64,000 bases of DNA from Pararhodobacter aggregans (GCF_003075525.1 NZ_QDDR01000003.1:186001-250000), one strand, 5' to 3'. Counted from the first letter of the stretch, positions 51,025 to 59,837 are shown. Notes: generated by a model from the letters alone, not told the origin. Made by a program: numbers and translations.

Positions 51025-52100
51025 CTCAGGCGCTCCGTCTTCAGATAGGATTTCTGGCGGCGGAACATGTCGCGGCGGGCGAAGGGGAAGAGCTGCAGCC
51101 AGGTCCGCATCTTCAGCCAGCGGCCGTAAAGCCCCATCGGCTCGAACAGGATGAAGGCGATGAGGATCATGCCGAACACCCCCGTCTCCAGCCCGGGGAT
51201 GGAGGTGGAGCCCAGCTGATCGGTGACGATGGACAGGAATTGCGGCAGGAAGGCGATGACGATCGCGCCGAGAAAGGCGCCGTGGATGAAGCCCAGACCG
51301 CCGATGATGATCGCCATCAGCAGCTGGATCGAGATCAGGAAATTGAACGTCTCATTGTTGAAGGCCCCGGCGAACAGGCCCATCAACGCGCCGCCCAAGC
51401 CCGCGAAGGCGCAGCTCAGCCCGAAGGCCAGCGTCTTGGTGCGGGCCACGTCCACGCCCATCGCCTGCGCCGAAATCTCGGAATCGCGGACGGCGGCGAA
51501 GGAGCGGCCCAGCGGCGAGCGCAACAGGTTGCGGTAGAAGAACGTCACCATCAGCGCCGTGCCCAGCGCCAGATAATACCAGGTCTCGGGCGCGGCCCAG
51601 CGGTTGATCTCGATCCCGAAGATCCAGATCTCGGGCGCGAAATAGCCGTTCACGCCGCCGGTCCAGGGCGAGAGGATGACGATCAGGTCGTCCATCAGGA
51701 TCGACAGCGCCAGCGTGAAGATCGCCAGATACACCCCGTGCAGCCTGAGCGCCGGGATGGCGATGATCCCGCCGATGATGCCGGTGAACACCCCGGCCAG
51801 CAGGAAGGCCGCGAGGAACGGCAGCCCCAGCTCCATGAAGTTGACGCAGGAATAGGCCCCCATCGCCATGAAGGCGGAATGACCGAGGCTGACCTGCCCG
51901 GTCTGCCCGGTCAGCAGCATCAGCCCCAGCCCGGCGACGGCCCAGATCAGCACGTTGGTCATCTCGCCCAGGTAGAAGCTGTCGATCACCCAAGGCAGGG
52001 CCAGCAGCACCAGCAGGAGGGCCGCATAGAGCGAGAAGTTCCACCAATCGGGGAACAGGCGGATGTCGTGGTCGTAGCTCGTCTTGAAATGGAACCGCAT
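51021..52100 (-). CDS. livM: ABC transporter permease, LivM type
   Basis: This 359-residue integral membrane permease has about nine hydrophobic segments. LivM hallmarks are GLGLMLLTGQTGQVSLGHSAFMAMGAYS near the N-terminus and SRAAVRDSE-type loop RSFAAVRDSEISAQAMGVDVARTKTLAFGLSCAFAGLGGALMG. The N-terminal 35 residues form a cytoplasmic leader longer than average. It forms the translocation pore with LivH and lies 4 bases after its stop. Confidence 0.93.
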   Translation of the reverse strand: MRFHFKTSYDHDIRLFPDWWNFSLYAALLLVLLALPWVIDSFYLGEMTNVLIWAVAGLGLMLLTGQTGQVSLGHSAFMAMGAYSCVNFMELGLPFLAAFLLAGVFTGIIGGIIAIPALRLHGVYLAIFTLALSILMDDLIVILSPWTGGVNGYFAPEIWIFGIEINRWAAPETWYYLALGTALMVTFFYRNLLRSPLGRSFAAVRDSEISAQAMGVDVARTKTLAFGLSCAFAGLGGALMGLFAGAFNNETFNFLISIQLLMAIIIGGLGFIHGAFLGAIVIAFLPQFLSIVTDQLGSTSIPGLETGVFGMILIAFILFEPMGLYGRWLKMRTWLQLFPFARRDMFRRQKSYLKTERLR

Positions 52101-52104
52101 CCGC

Positions 52105-52980
52105 TCAGACCTTCTTCACGCGGACCTGCGCGAACAGCCCGTGCGGGCGGAACACCAGAACCAGGATGAGCAGCGCATAGGGCGCGATCTGCGAGTAACC
52201 GGCAGGGAAATAGCGCGCGGCGAAGGGCTCGATGATCCCGACGATCAGCCCGCCCATCAGCGCCCCCGGCAGGCTGCCGAAGCCGCCGATCACCGCCGCG
52301 GCGAAGGCCTTGATGCCGATGAACCCGGCCGAGATGGCCAGCGTCCCCTTGGACGCATAGAGGATCCCCGCCACGCAGGCGACGACCCCCGCCAGCGCCC
52401 AGACCGCCCCCTGCACCCGCTTGACCGGGATGCCCATGTAATAGGCCGCCATCTGATTCTGGCTGGCGGCCTGCATGGCGAGGCCCAGCTTGGTGCGCTG
52501 GAAGAACTGCCACAGGCCCAGCGTCATGGCGAGTGTGACCACGATCACCGCGATATCGGCCATCGACAGCACGACGCCGCCCATCCGCACATCGCCCAGC
52601 GCAAGGGGTGAATGCAGGTTCTGCGGCTCGTGCCCCCAGATGACCCCGGCGACGAAGCGAATCACAAAGCCCAGCGCGATGGTCAGGATGACGACCGCCG
52701 TCTGGCTCTGCCCGAACATGAAGCGCAGGATGGCGATATCCAGCAGATACCCCAGCGCCCCCATTATCAAGAGCGCCAAGGGCACGGCCAGCCAGAAGTT
52801 CAGCCCCATGTATTGCGGGTTGACCAGGCCCACCATGACGAAGGCGCCCAGCATCATCAGGTCGCCCTGGGCGAAGTTCACGGCCTCGGTCGCCTTGTAG
52901 ATCAGCACGAATCCCAAGGCGACGAGACCGTATACGCAGCCGTTCGCGAGACCGCTCAACAGCAGTTGCAGCACATCCAT
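52105..52980 (-). CDS. livH: ABC transporter permease, LivH type
   Basis: This 291-residue permease has the LivH hallmark GLANGCVYGLVALGFVLIYKATEAVNFAQGDLMMLGAFV and the loop LGLAMQAASQNQMAAYYMGIPVKRVQGAVWALAG, plus GSLPGALMGGLIVGIIE near the end. It is the first gene of the livH-livM-livG-livF-ligase-binding-protein operon. GGGAGGACC lies just before the ATG. The transport substrate depends on the unusual last-gene binding protein. Confidence 0.93.
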   Translation of the reverse strand: MDVLQLLLSGLANGCVYGLVALGFVLIYKATEAVNFAQGDLMMLGAFVMVGLVNPQYMGLNFWLAVPLALLIMGALGYLLDIAILRFMFGQSQTAVVILTIALGFVIRFVAGVIWGHEPQNLHSPLALGDVRMGGVVLSMADIAVIVVTLAMTLGLWQFFQRTKLGLAMQAASQNQMAAYYMGIPVKRVQGAVWALAGVVACVAGILYASKGTLAISAGFIGIKAFAAAVIGGFGSLPGALMGGLIVGIIEPFAARYFPAGYSQIAPYALLILVLVFRPHGLFAQVRVKKV

Positions 52981-53319
52981 GGATGGTCCTCCCAGACCCG
53001 CGCCGCCCCTGACCCGGCGTTGGCCGCCGGTGCCGGTCCTCCGGACGCGTCAATCCAGAATTGCTGCAACCCTCCTGCGATTCAACCGTTTTTCGACCGA
53101 ATGGGAAAAAGCGACGTCGGGGAACCCTGCGTCCCGACACCATGGCAAAAGTGTGGCAAAGGTTTGCACACATTTGGATTTGTAGCCCCGGCGGAAACAA
53201 AACTCTTCTTCTGCGTGCATTGCGGGGTTATTCTTCACGTGTGTCCGACCGTATTTTTCGCTGCCCTGACCAGTACGGGTCGTATCGATCTGCTGCAAAG
53301 CTAACCTTTGGGGGTTCTC
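52981..53319. promoter_or_regulatory. Divergent promoter region with palindrome (liv operon / transglutaminase-like gene)
   Basis: This 339-base region holds no supported gene. It is moderately AT-rich around 53140-53300. A perfect palindrome GCAAA-GG-TTTGC lies at 53156-53167, next to direct repeats of TGGCAAA at 53143 and 53154. This could be an operator for either divergent unit. On the minus strand TTGACG near 53047 is a possible -35 for livH, but I could not find a matching -10. Confidence 0.4.
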
Positions 53320-54393
53320 ATGCCAAATCTCGCTGCCGAAAAGTTCAACCCTGAATTGCTCTCGCTGTTCAGGGACTCAACTCTCGGCCTTTATCTGGAC
53401 GGTTTCGAGGACGAGATCTTCGCCCGTGGCCGCGTCCGTCACCTTGCCCCCGGCGCCCATCTGGAGATGACCGGCGATGCGCCGCTCAATGTCGTGCTCG
53501 ACGGTCGCCTGGCCGGTGCGCGGGGCTGGTACGGGCCCGGCAACCACTTCGGCGCCGACCAGAATGACCTTCTGGCGGTCGACATGCCGGCCCGCGTCTG
53601 GTCGCTGGACAGCCAGAACGCCAGCCGCGAGCAGCACCGCGTCATCGCCAAGGCGCTGATCGGCGCCGATGCCGCCGAACTGGCCGCGACGCCCCCCGAG
53701 CACCTGCCCGACCCCGAGACCCTGTGTAACCACGAACACCCCGAGATCCGCCGTCAGGCCGCCCGTCTGCGCCGCGCCACCCCCGCCAGCACCGCCGAGG
53801 CGATCCTCAAGTTCGTCCATGCCATGCCCTACCGCTTCGGCGCCTGGCAGGAGCGCGCCTCGGACACGCTGGTGCGCGGTGTCGGCATGTGCACCACCAA
53901 GACCAACCTGCAGGTCGCGCTGATGCGCGCCGCGGGGCTCGAGGCCGGCTTCGCCGAAATTCCGATTTCCACCAGTGTGTTGGGCAAGCTGATGCCGACC
54001 GGCTGGCTGGCCCTGCAACGCCCGAGCGTGCGCCATTACTTCGGCGCGGTGAAGCTGGGCGGGCGCTGGCACGGGGCGGATGCCTCCTACGATTACGCCA
54101 GCTATCGCATCTTCCTGGAGATGTTCCCCTGGATGGCGCCGCGCGAAGAGCCGGTCCTGACCGAGGGCAGCCCCTATATCCCGTCGATGGAGATCCAGCA
54201 CCTCGACCTCTTCGACATCACGGTCGTACCCTCGATCGCCGAGGAGATGGGCAAGCGCAGCCGCTTCCTGACCCGTCATTTCGAGGCGCTGAACACCCGC
54301 GTCGACCGCGCCCGCGGGGCGCATCTGAAATGGCGTCCGGGCCTCGACCAGATTGCGCAGACCAGCGCGCAGGACGACGAGGTGCGTGCATGA
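53320..54393 (+). CDS. Transglutaminase-like protein with N-terminal cNMP-binding-like region
   Basis: This 357-residue protein has a C-terminal transglutaminase/protease-like core with a plausible triad: Cys191 in VGMCTTKTNLQVALMRAAG, His239 in VRHYFGAVKLGG and Asp254 in WHGADASYD. The Cys context with ALMRAAGLEAGFAEI is the usual family pattern. The N-terminal 110 residues (HLAPGAHLEMTGDAPLNVVLDGRLAG...GPGNHFGADQNDLL) resemble a degenerate cyclic-nucleotide-binding beta-roll, a reading I hold with limited confidence. There is no signal peptide, so it is cytoplasmic. The ATG at 53320 is used although weak upstream sites exist. Its stop overlaps the CoaBC-like start (ATGA), implying joint function. 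The true substrate is unknown. Confidence 0.75.
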   Translation: MPNLAAEKFNPELLSLFRDSTLGLYLDGFEDEIFARGRVRHLAPGAHLEMTGDAPLNVVLDGRLAGARGWYGPGNHFGADQNDLLAVDMPARVWSLDSQNASREQHRVIAKALIGADAAELAATPPEHLPDPETLCNHEHPEIRRQAARLRRATPASTAEAILKFVHAMPYRFGAWQERASDTLVRGVGMCTTKTNLQVALMRAAGLEAGFAEIPISTSVLGKLMPTGWLALQRPSVRHYFGAVKLGGRWHGADASYDYASYRIFLEMFPWMAPREEPVLTEGSPYIPSMEIQHLDLFDITVVPSIAEEMGKRSRFLTRHFEALNTRVDRARGAHLKWRPGLDQIAQTSAQDDEVRA

Positions 54394-55658
54394 GCCTTTA
54401 CGACTGGGACTTCCGGGCACCCACGCCGTCCAGCATGGGCGACCACGACGTGCCCCGGGCGTCCGACCGGCTGGCGGGCAAGCGCATCGCGCTGCTCGTC
54501 ACCGGCGGCATCGCGGCGATGAAGACCCCGGAAGTGGCGCGCGGCCTGCGCCGCCACGGGGCCGAGGTGGTGGCCTTCGCCAGCGAGGACGCGCTGCGCT
54601 ACGTCGCGCGCGAGGCGCTGGAATGGGCCACCCTGGGCCCGGTGGTGACCGGCCTGACCTGGCGGGCCGAGCATCTGAGCGATTCGCAGCCCTTCGACGC
54701 CTATCTGCTGGCCCCGGCCACCCATTCGACCATCGCCAAGATGGCGCATGGCATTGGCGATTCGGTCGTCACCTCGACGCTGATCTCGGCTTTGGGGCGA
54801 ATGGAGCAGGGCCGCGCGCAGGTGCTGGTGGCGCCGACCATGCACGGCACGATGCACAACGCGCAGCTGGTGGACAACGCCCGCCGTCTGGCCGCGCAGG
54901 GCGTGCATCTGATCGCGCCGCGCGACGCCTATGGCAAGCACAACCTGCCGGAAACCGAGTTCCTCTGCATCGCGGTCGGCCGGGCGCTCAGCCAGTCGCG
55001 GCTGCGCGGGCGGCGGATCATGGTCACGGCGGGCCCCACCCCGGTGCCGATTGACGGTGTGCGGCGCATCGTCAACCGCTTCCGCGGGCGACTGGGCGCG
55101 CAGGTGGCCGAGGAACTGACCTGGCGCGGGGCCGAGGCCGAACTGATCCTCGGCGACGGCGCCTGGCGGCCGAAGACGCCGATGCCGATCACCGTGACCC
55201 GCACCTATGACGAATACCGCGACACGGTGGTCGAGCGGGTCAAGGCCGGGGTCTGGGCCGGGATCTTTTCGGCGGGCGTCGCCGATTACCGGCCGAAACA
55301 GGCGGTGCAGGGCAAGATCGCCTCGGGCCAGTCCAGCCTGATGCTGGAGTTGGAGCCGACCGAAAAGGTCATCGACATGGCCATGGCCGCCGATCCCGAC
55401 ATGCACACCGTCGCCTTCAAATATCTGGAAGGCGTCAGCGAGGACGAGCTGATCCGCGTCGCCGCCAAGCGGCTGGACCGGGCCGGGGTGGTTGTGGCGA
55501 CCCGGGGCGAGGATACCCGCGGCACCGACCAGCGGGCGCTGATGGTCTATCCGCATGGCGTCACCCCGATCGAGAACAAGCGGGCCATCGCCAACGCGAT
55601 TGCCGACCACCTGGAAGGCCTGGCCGGGCAAGCGGCGATGCTGAACGCTGCCGAATAG
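54390..55658 (+). CDS. Divergent CoaBC-like flavoprotein, probably not a canonical PPC decarboxylase
   Basis: This 422-residue protein has the CoaC flavoprotein half (IALLVTGGIAAMKTPEVARGL; LLAPATHSTIAKMAHGIGDSVV) and the CoaB ligase half (IMVTAGPTPVPIDGVRRIVNRFRGRLG; GIFSAGVADYRPK). Hand comparison with E. coli CoaBC keeps the catalytic His (His95). In place of the conserved Asn of PxMNxxM there is His152 (PTMHGTMH), and no cysteine lies in the usual substrate-clamp loop (residues 179-192). In the ligase half SSGKMG becomes FRGRLG and KxKK becomes KIAS, though Asn229 and Lys309 remain. A Pro-rich 28-residue extension precedes the flavin domain. Annotation pipelines will call it CoaBC. I favour a paralogue with altered chemistry. 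Confidence 0.78.
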   Translation: MSLYDWDFRAPTPSSMGDHDVPRASDRLAGKRIALLVTGGIAAMKTPEVARGLRRHGAEVVAFASEDALRYVAREALEWATLGPVVTGLTWRAEHLSDSQPFDAYLLAPATHSTIAKMAHGIGDSVVTSTLISALGRMEQGRAQVLVAPTMHGTMHNAQLVDNARRLAAQGVHLIAPRDAYGKHNLPETEFLCIAVGRALSQSRLRGRRIMVTAGPTPVPIDGVRRIVNRFRGRLGAQVAEELTWRGAEAELILGDGAWRPKTPMPITVTRTYDEYRDTVVERVKAGVWAGIFSAGVADYRPKQAVQGKIASGQSSLMLELEPTEKVIDMAMAADPDMHTVAFKYLEGVSEDELIRVAAKRLDRAGVVVATRGEDTRGTDQRALMVYPHGVTPIENKRAIANAIADHLEGLAGQAAMLNAAE

Positions 55659-55682
55659 CCCCGCGAACGACCGGCACGGCCC

Positions 55683-55722
55683 CCGTCCCGCCCCTTCCCT
55701 CGGGGGGCGGGACGGTCCTTTT
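55683..55722 (+). terminator. Terminator of the transglutaminase-like/CoaBC-like operon
   Basis: CCGTCCCGCCCC and GGGGCGGGACGG form a perfect 12-bp stem with a 9-base loop, followed by TCCTTTTCC. It ends the two-gene operon 24 bases after the stop. Confidence 0.85.
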
Positions 55723-55741
55723 CCGGGGGACCGCGGTGCGG

Positions 55742-56446
55742 TCAGATCATGCGGATCACGTCCTTCTCGACGGCCAGCATGTAGCCCTGACGGGGAATGT
55801 TGCGCACCAGAAGCTCGCTGACGATCTGGTTGCCCAGCGAATCGCGCAGCCGCTTGATGCGGGTGGCGCCCGCCGCTTCCTCGCAATCCGACTCGCGGCG
55901 TCCGGTGATGACCGCTTCCAGCGAGGTGCCGGTCAGCATCTCGTCATCCATCCGCGCCTCGGCCAGAACCGCCAGCGCCTCGACCGCGGCTTCGGTCAGG
56001 TTGAATTCCAGATCGTTGATATAGACCTTGCGCTCGGACCGGCTGATGACCAGCGAGGACACCTGGATCCCGGTCTTCTGCACCACGGCCAGCTTGCGGT
56101 TCAAGGCGATCAGCGCCAGCACGAGGACCAGCGAGGTGATGAGCAGAAGGCTGGCAAAGACGATCAGCACGAAGATCACGCCGCGATAACTGACCAGAAC
56201 CTCGGTGAAGGTGGTGCCCGATTGCGCCAGGATCTCCAGCAGCCGCAGTTCAGCCTGTCCGGTCAGATCCGAATTCTCGGCAAAGATCTGCAGGACGCGG
56301 GCGTTGAACTCGTTGGTATCCGGCAGGTTCAGGAACAGCAGAATGGCGGCCGCCGCCAGGATGAGGACGATGGCCGCCAGACCGAGCTGAATCGCCCGGG
56401 ACCCGCCGCGGGTGAGGGAGTTCTCAGTAAGAGAGGTAGTGTCCAC
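55742..56446 (-). CDS. Membrane-anchored winged-helix regulator
   Basis: This 234-residue protein has two membrane helices (about residues 19-41 and 88-113) enclosing a short periplasmic loop of about 45 residues. A cytoplasmic C-terminal domain of about 115 residues has the OmpR/PhoB-type winged-helix plan: KVYINDLEFNLTEAAVEALAVLAEARM, then a recognition-like helix AAGATRIKRLRDSLGNQIV and the wing SELLVRNIPRQGYMLAV. DNA-binding domain last and membrane part first is the reverse of ToxR/CadC. Translation starts with GTG at 56446 and overlaps the small secreted protein gene by 23 bases, suggesting coupling. No receiver domain is present, so it may sense an envelope signal directly. Confidence 0.78.
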   Translation of the reverse strand: MDTTSLTENSLTRGGSRAIQLGLAAIVLILAAAAILLFLNLPDTNEFNARVLQIFAENSDLTGQAELRLLEILAQSGTTFTEVLVSYRGVIFVLIVFASLLLITSLVLVLALIALNRKLAVVQKTGIQVSSLVISRSERKVYINDLEFNLTEAAVEALAVLAEARMDDEMLTGTSLEAVITGRRESDCEEAAGATRIKRLRDSLGNQIVSELLVRNIPRQGYMLAVEKDVIRMI

Positions 56447-56714
56447 CGGTATAGCCCGAGTTTGCTGGCGCAGAGTTGCTGGTCACTGTGGACACAATAT
56501 TCTGCAAGGTCCAGCCGGACCGCGACAGACGGGATTGAAGATATTGCGAGGCGGCCTGCGCGCTGCAGCTGTTTCCGGGGATCTGGGCGATCCCATAGGC
56601 CAGCTGCACCGGGTTCTGACGCGATGCGCGGTATTCCGCGTAACAGGCAGCCTGGGCAGGCAGGGCCAGCGTCATCAGCAGGGCCAGGGAGAGAATCGGC
56701 AGTTTCATGCGCAT
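56424..56714 (-). CDS. Small secreted protein, two cysteines, unknown function
   Basis: This 96-residue protein has a signal peptide (KLPILSLALLMTLALPAQAA) ending around Ala22. The mature part of about 73 residues contains CYAEYRASRQNPVQLAYGIAQIPGNSCSAQAASQYLQSRLSRSGWTLQNIV. Its two cysteines could pair, and its C-terminus is Ser/Tyr/Gly-rich (SGYTGGHYLSY). I recognise no family. AAGGA lies 7 bases before the ATG at 56714. The end overlaps the start of the membrane regulator gene by 23 bases, so the small protein and regulator are likely co-expressed. Confidence 0.7.
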   Translation of the reverse strand: MRMKLPILSLALLMTLALPAQAACYAEYRASRQNPVQLAYGIAQIPGNSCSAQAASQYLQSRLSRSGWTLQNIVSTVTSNSAPANSGYTGGHYLSY

Positions 56715-56776
56715 GTCGGGGTCCTTCGGGGGAATGGCGGGATCTTCGGCAAAGATGCGCCGACCCCCTGCGCTAT

Positions 56777-56843
56777 GCAATATCGGGGCGATGGAACCCA
56801 CGGACGACACAGGCGTTATCGGATAACCGACCCGCGATATTGC
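56777..56843. promoter_or_regulatory. Operator-like inverted repeats in a divergent promoter region
   Basis: GTTATC-G-GATAAC at 56815-56827 is a perfect 13-base palindrome. It is flanked by GCAATATCG (56777-56785) and its reverse complement CGATATTGC (56835-56843). The region lies between the divergent small secreted protein and the cysteine-repeat protein, and next to a membrane-bound regulator that could bind it. Confidence 0.45.
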
Positions 56844-56955
56844 CTGTCACGACCGGTACGCGCAGCGTGAAGCCATGCCGGCAAGGCCTCTCTCGAGTCC
56901 CTTCGTGGCTGGGCCCTTGCCGACCCGTCAACCCGCATCCCTGAAAGGTCAGGTC

Positions 56956-57699
56956 ATGACAAACTCCACCCCCCTTCGCCGCTTTGCGGCCGGGCTGCTG
57001 CCGCGTCGGGCGACGATGTTCGCCGCCGCAGCCGCCGTGGCCCTCGCCGGTGTCAGCGCCGCCCCCCGTCCGGCGCAGGCCGACAATGCCGAGGACATCC
57101 TGCGCTTCCTCGCCGGTGCCATCGTCATCGGCGCCATCGTCAACGCCATCGACGACAACAGCACGCCCGCCTACACCGGCCGCTGGACGCTGCCCGGCCA
57201 GTGCCTGGAAACCATCCGGGTGAACGGGCGGAACATCAATTCCTACAACGCCCGCTGTCTGAACCGCGCGGGCTACGACAACCTGCCCGGCAATTGCCGC
57301 TACGAGTTCCGCGTCAACAACGGCAATGCCCGCACCCGCACCGGCTATATCGCCGAATGCCTCTATGACGCCGGTTACAGCCGGTCCTCCGGGGGCGGCT
57401 GGAGCCAGCCGCCGCGCTGGGACGACCGCTGGGACAACGACCGCCGTCCGCCCTATGGCGGGCGCCATCCCGACCGTCGCCCGCCCTATGGTGGCGGTGG
57501 CTGGCAGCGCCCCATCACCCGTCTGCCCGACCAGTGCAGCATGCATTTCCGCATGAACGGCAGCCGGGTTGACGGCTATTGGGCGAACTGCCTGGAAAAC
57601 GCCGGTTTCTACAACCTGCCGGGCTATTGCCAGGTCCGCTCCACCGACGGCCAGCGCATCTATACCGGCCAGTGCCTGCGGCAGGAAGGCTACCAGTAA
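56956..57699 (+). CDS. Secreted cysteine-repeat protein of unknown function
   Basis: This 247-residue exported protein has an N-terminal signal (RATMFAAAAAVALAGVSAAPRPAQA) and a short hydrophobic segment (ILRFLAGAIVIGAIVNAI). The rest contains four related units built on LPGQC/LPDQC...ARCLNRAGY, e.g. LPGQCLETIRVNGRN with NARCLNRAGYDNLPGNC, and LPDQCSMHFRMNGSRVDGYWANCLENAGFYNLPGYC. Each has paired cysteines. A Pro/Arg/Gly-rich spacer (about residues 140-185) with the repeat RRPPYGG separates the two halves. It is probably disulfide-stabilised in the periplasm or at the cell surface. The start at 56956 is set by its position before the signal peptide. No known domain is recognised. Confidence 0.72.
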   Translation: MTNSTPLRRFAAGLLPRRATMFAAAAAVALAGVSAAPRPAQADNAEDILRFLAGAIVIGAIVNAIDDNSTPAYTGRWTLPGQCLETIRVNGRNINSYNARCLNRAGYDNLPGNCRYEFRVNNGNARTRTGYIAECLYDAGYSRSSGGGWSQPPRWDDRWDNDRRPPYGGRHPDRRPPYGGGGWQRPITRLPDQCSMHFRMNGSRVDGYWANCLENAGFYNLPGYCQVRSTDGQRIYTGQCLRQEGYQ

Positions 57700-57845
57700 G
57701 CCGCGGAACATTTGCAGATCACCGGTCCAATGTAAGCGTTTCGTAACGATTGCCCGCGATGGTGAGAACAGTAACGAGTGGGTCGGTGCCGGCGCCGATC
57801 AGTGAGTAGCAGGGCATGTCATCGCTCCCGGTCCCCGGACCGGGC

Positions 57846-57869
57846 GGGGCGGGTCGAAAGGCCCGCCCT
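57846..57869 (+). terminator. Possible hairpin in the rnhB leader
   Basis: GGGCGGG and CCCGCCC flank a short A-rich loop (GTCGAAAGG) and are followed by TTGCTGTTG. It may end transcription of the cysteine-repeat gene before rnhB. Support is modest. Confidence 0.4.
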
Positions 57870-57906
57870 TGCTGTTGCCCGGCACCGTTGCGGGCAGACG
57901 CGGCGC

Positions 57907-58539
57907 ATGGTTCAACGGCGCATGACCCTCGCACGCCCCCGCCCCGATCTGTCGCTGGAAACCGCCCTTGGCCTGCCGCTGGTGGCTGGCGTCGATGAGG
58001 TGGGCCGCGGCCCGCTGGCGGGCCCCGTCACCGCCGCCGCGGTAATCCTGGACCCTGCCCGCATCCCCCCAGGCATCGACGACAGCAAGCGGCTGAGCGA
58101 ACGGATGCGCCAGCGACTGGCGCTGGAGATCCGCGAGAGTGCGCTGGCCTTCGCCGTGGCCCATGCCAGCGTCGAGGAGATCGACGCGCTCAACATCCTC
58201 GAGGCCAGCCACCTCGCCATGCGCCGCGCGCTGGCTGCCCTCACACCCGCCGCCCAGCACGCGCTGATCGACGGCAACCGCCTGCCCAAGGGGCTGGAGA
58301 TCCCGGCGCAGACCGTGGTGAAGGGGGATGCGATCAGCCTGTCCATCGCCGCCGCCTCGATCCTGGCCAAGGTGGAGAGGGACGCGATCATGCGTGAACT
58401 TGCGCTCGCAAACCCCGGATATGGTTGGGAAAAAAACATGGGCTACCCCTCGGCCCAACACCGCGTTGCACTTGAGCAACAGGGGGTCACCCCACATCAT
58501 CGCCGCAGCTTCGGCCCCGTCCGCAAGATGTTGTGTTAA
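57907..58539 (+). CDS. rnhB: Ribonuclease HII
   Basis: This 210-residue endonuclease removes ribonucleotides from DNA:RNA hybrids. It has the type 2 catalytic residues: Asp-Glu in [23 protein letters not shown], Asp in [13 protein letters not shown] and the later Asp in [12 protein letters not shown]. The C-terminus [35 protein letters not shown] is typical. Two in-frame ATGs, 57907 and 57922, are possible; neither has a strong site, and I keep the first. ccrM follows on the same strand after 112 bases with its own promoter. Confidence 0.95.
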   Translation: MVQRRMTLARPRPDLSLETALGLPLVAGVDEVGRGPLAGPVTAAAVILDPARIPPGIDDSKRLSERMRQRLALEIRESALAFAVAHASVEEIDALNILEASHLAMRRALAALTPAAQHALIDGNRLPKGLEIPAQTVVKGDAISLSIAAASILAKVERDAIMRELALANPGYGWEKNMGYPSAQHRVALEQQGVTPHHRRSFGPVRKMLC

Positions 58540-58558
58540 GAACGCAAAATAAACACCT

Positions 58559-59758
<1,200 letters not shown>

Positions 59759-59810
59759 CGCGCATTTGTTTACCGCCAGCGTCCTGTCGCCAGATGGGAC
59801 GCCACTTTGC

Positions 59811-59837
59811 CCCCCGGCTTCGGCCGGGGGCTTTTTT
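59811..59837 (+). terminator. Rho-independent terminator of ccrM
   Basis: CCCCCGGC-TTCG-GCCGGGGG is an 8-bp stem with a UUCG tetraloop, followed by CTTTTTTCTT. It is a textbook terminator. Confidence 0.95.

Noticed and set aside
54390-55658. Simple annotation as bifunctional CoaBC of the CoA pathway
   Set aside because: The Asn of PxMNxxM and the clamp cysteine are not at their expected positions and the ligase signature is changed, so I did not assign coaBC.
53320-57699. RiPP biosynthesis cluster using an EpiD-like decarboxylase
   Set aside because: No precursor peptide, leader-peptide protease, lanthionine synthetase or dedicated exporter is present, and the flavoprotein keeps a ligase half not found in EpiD.
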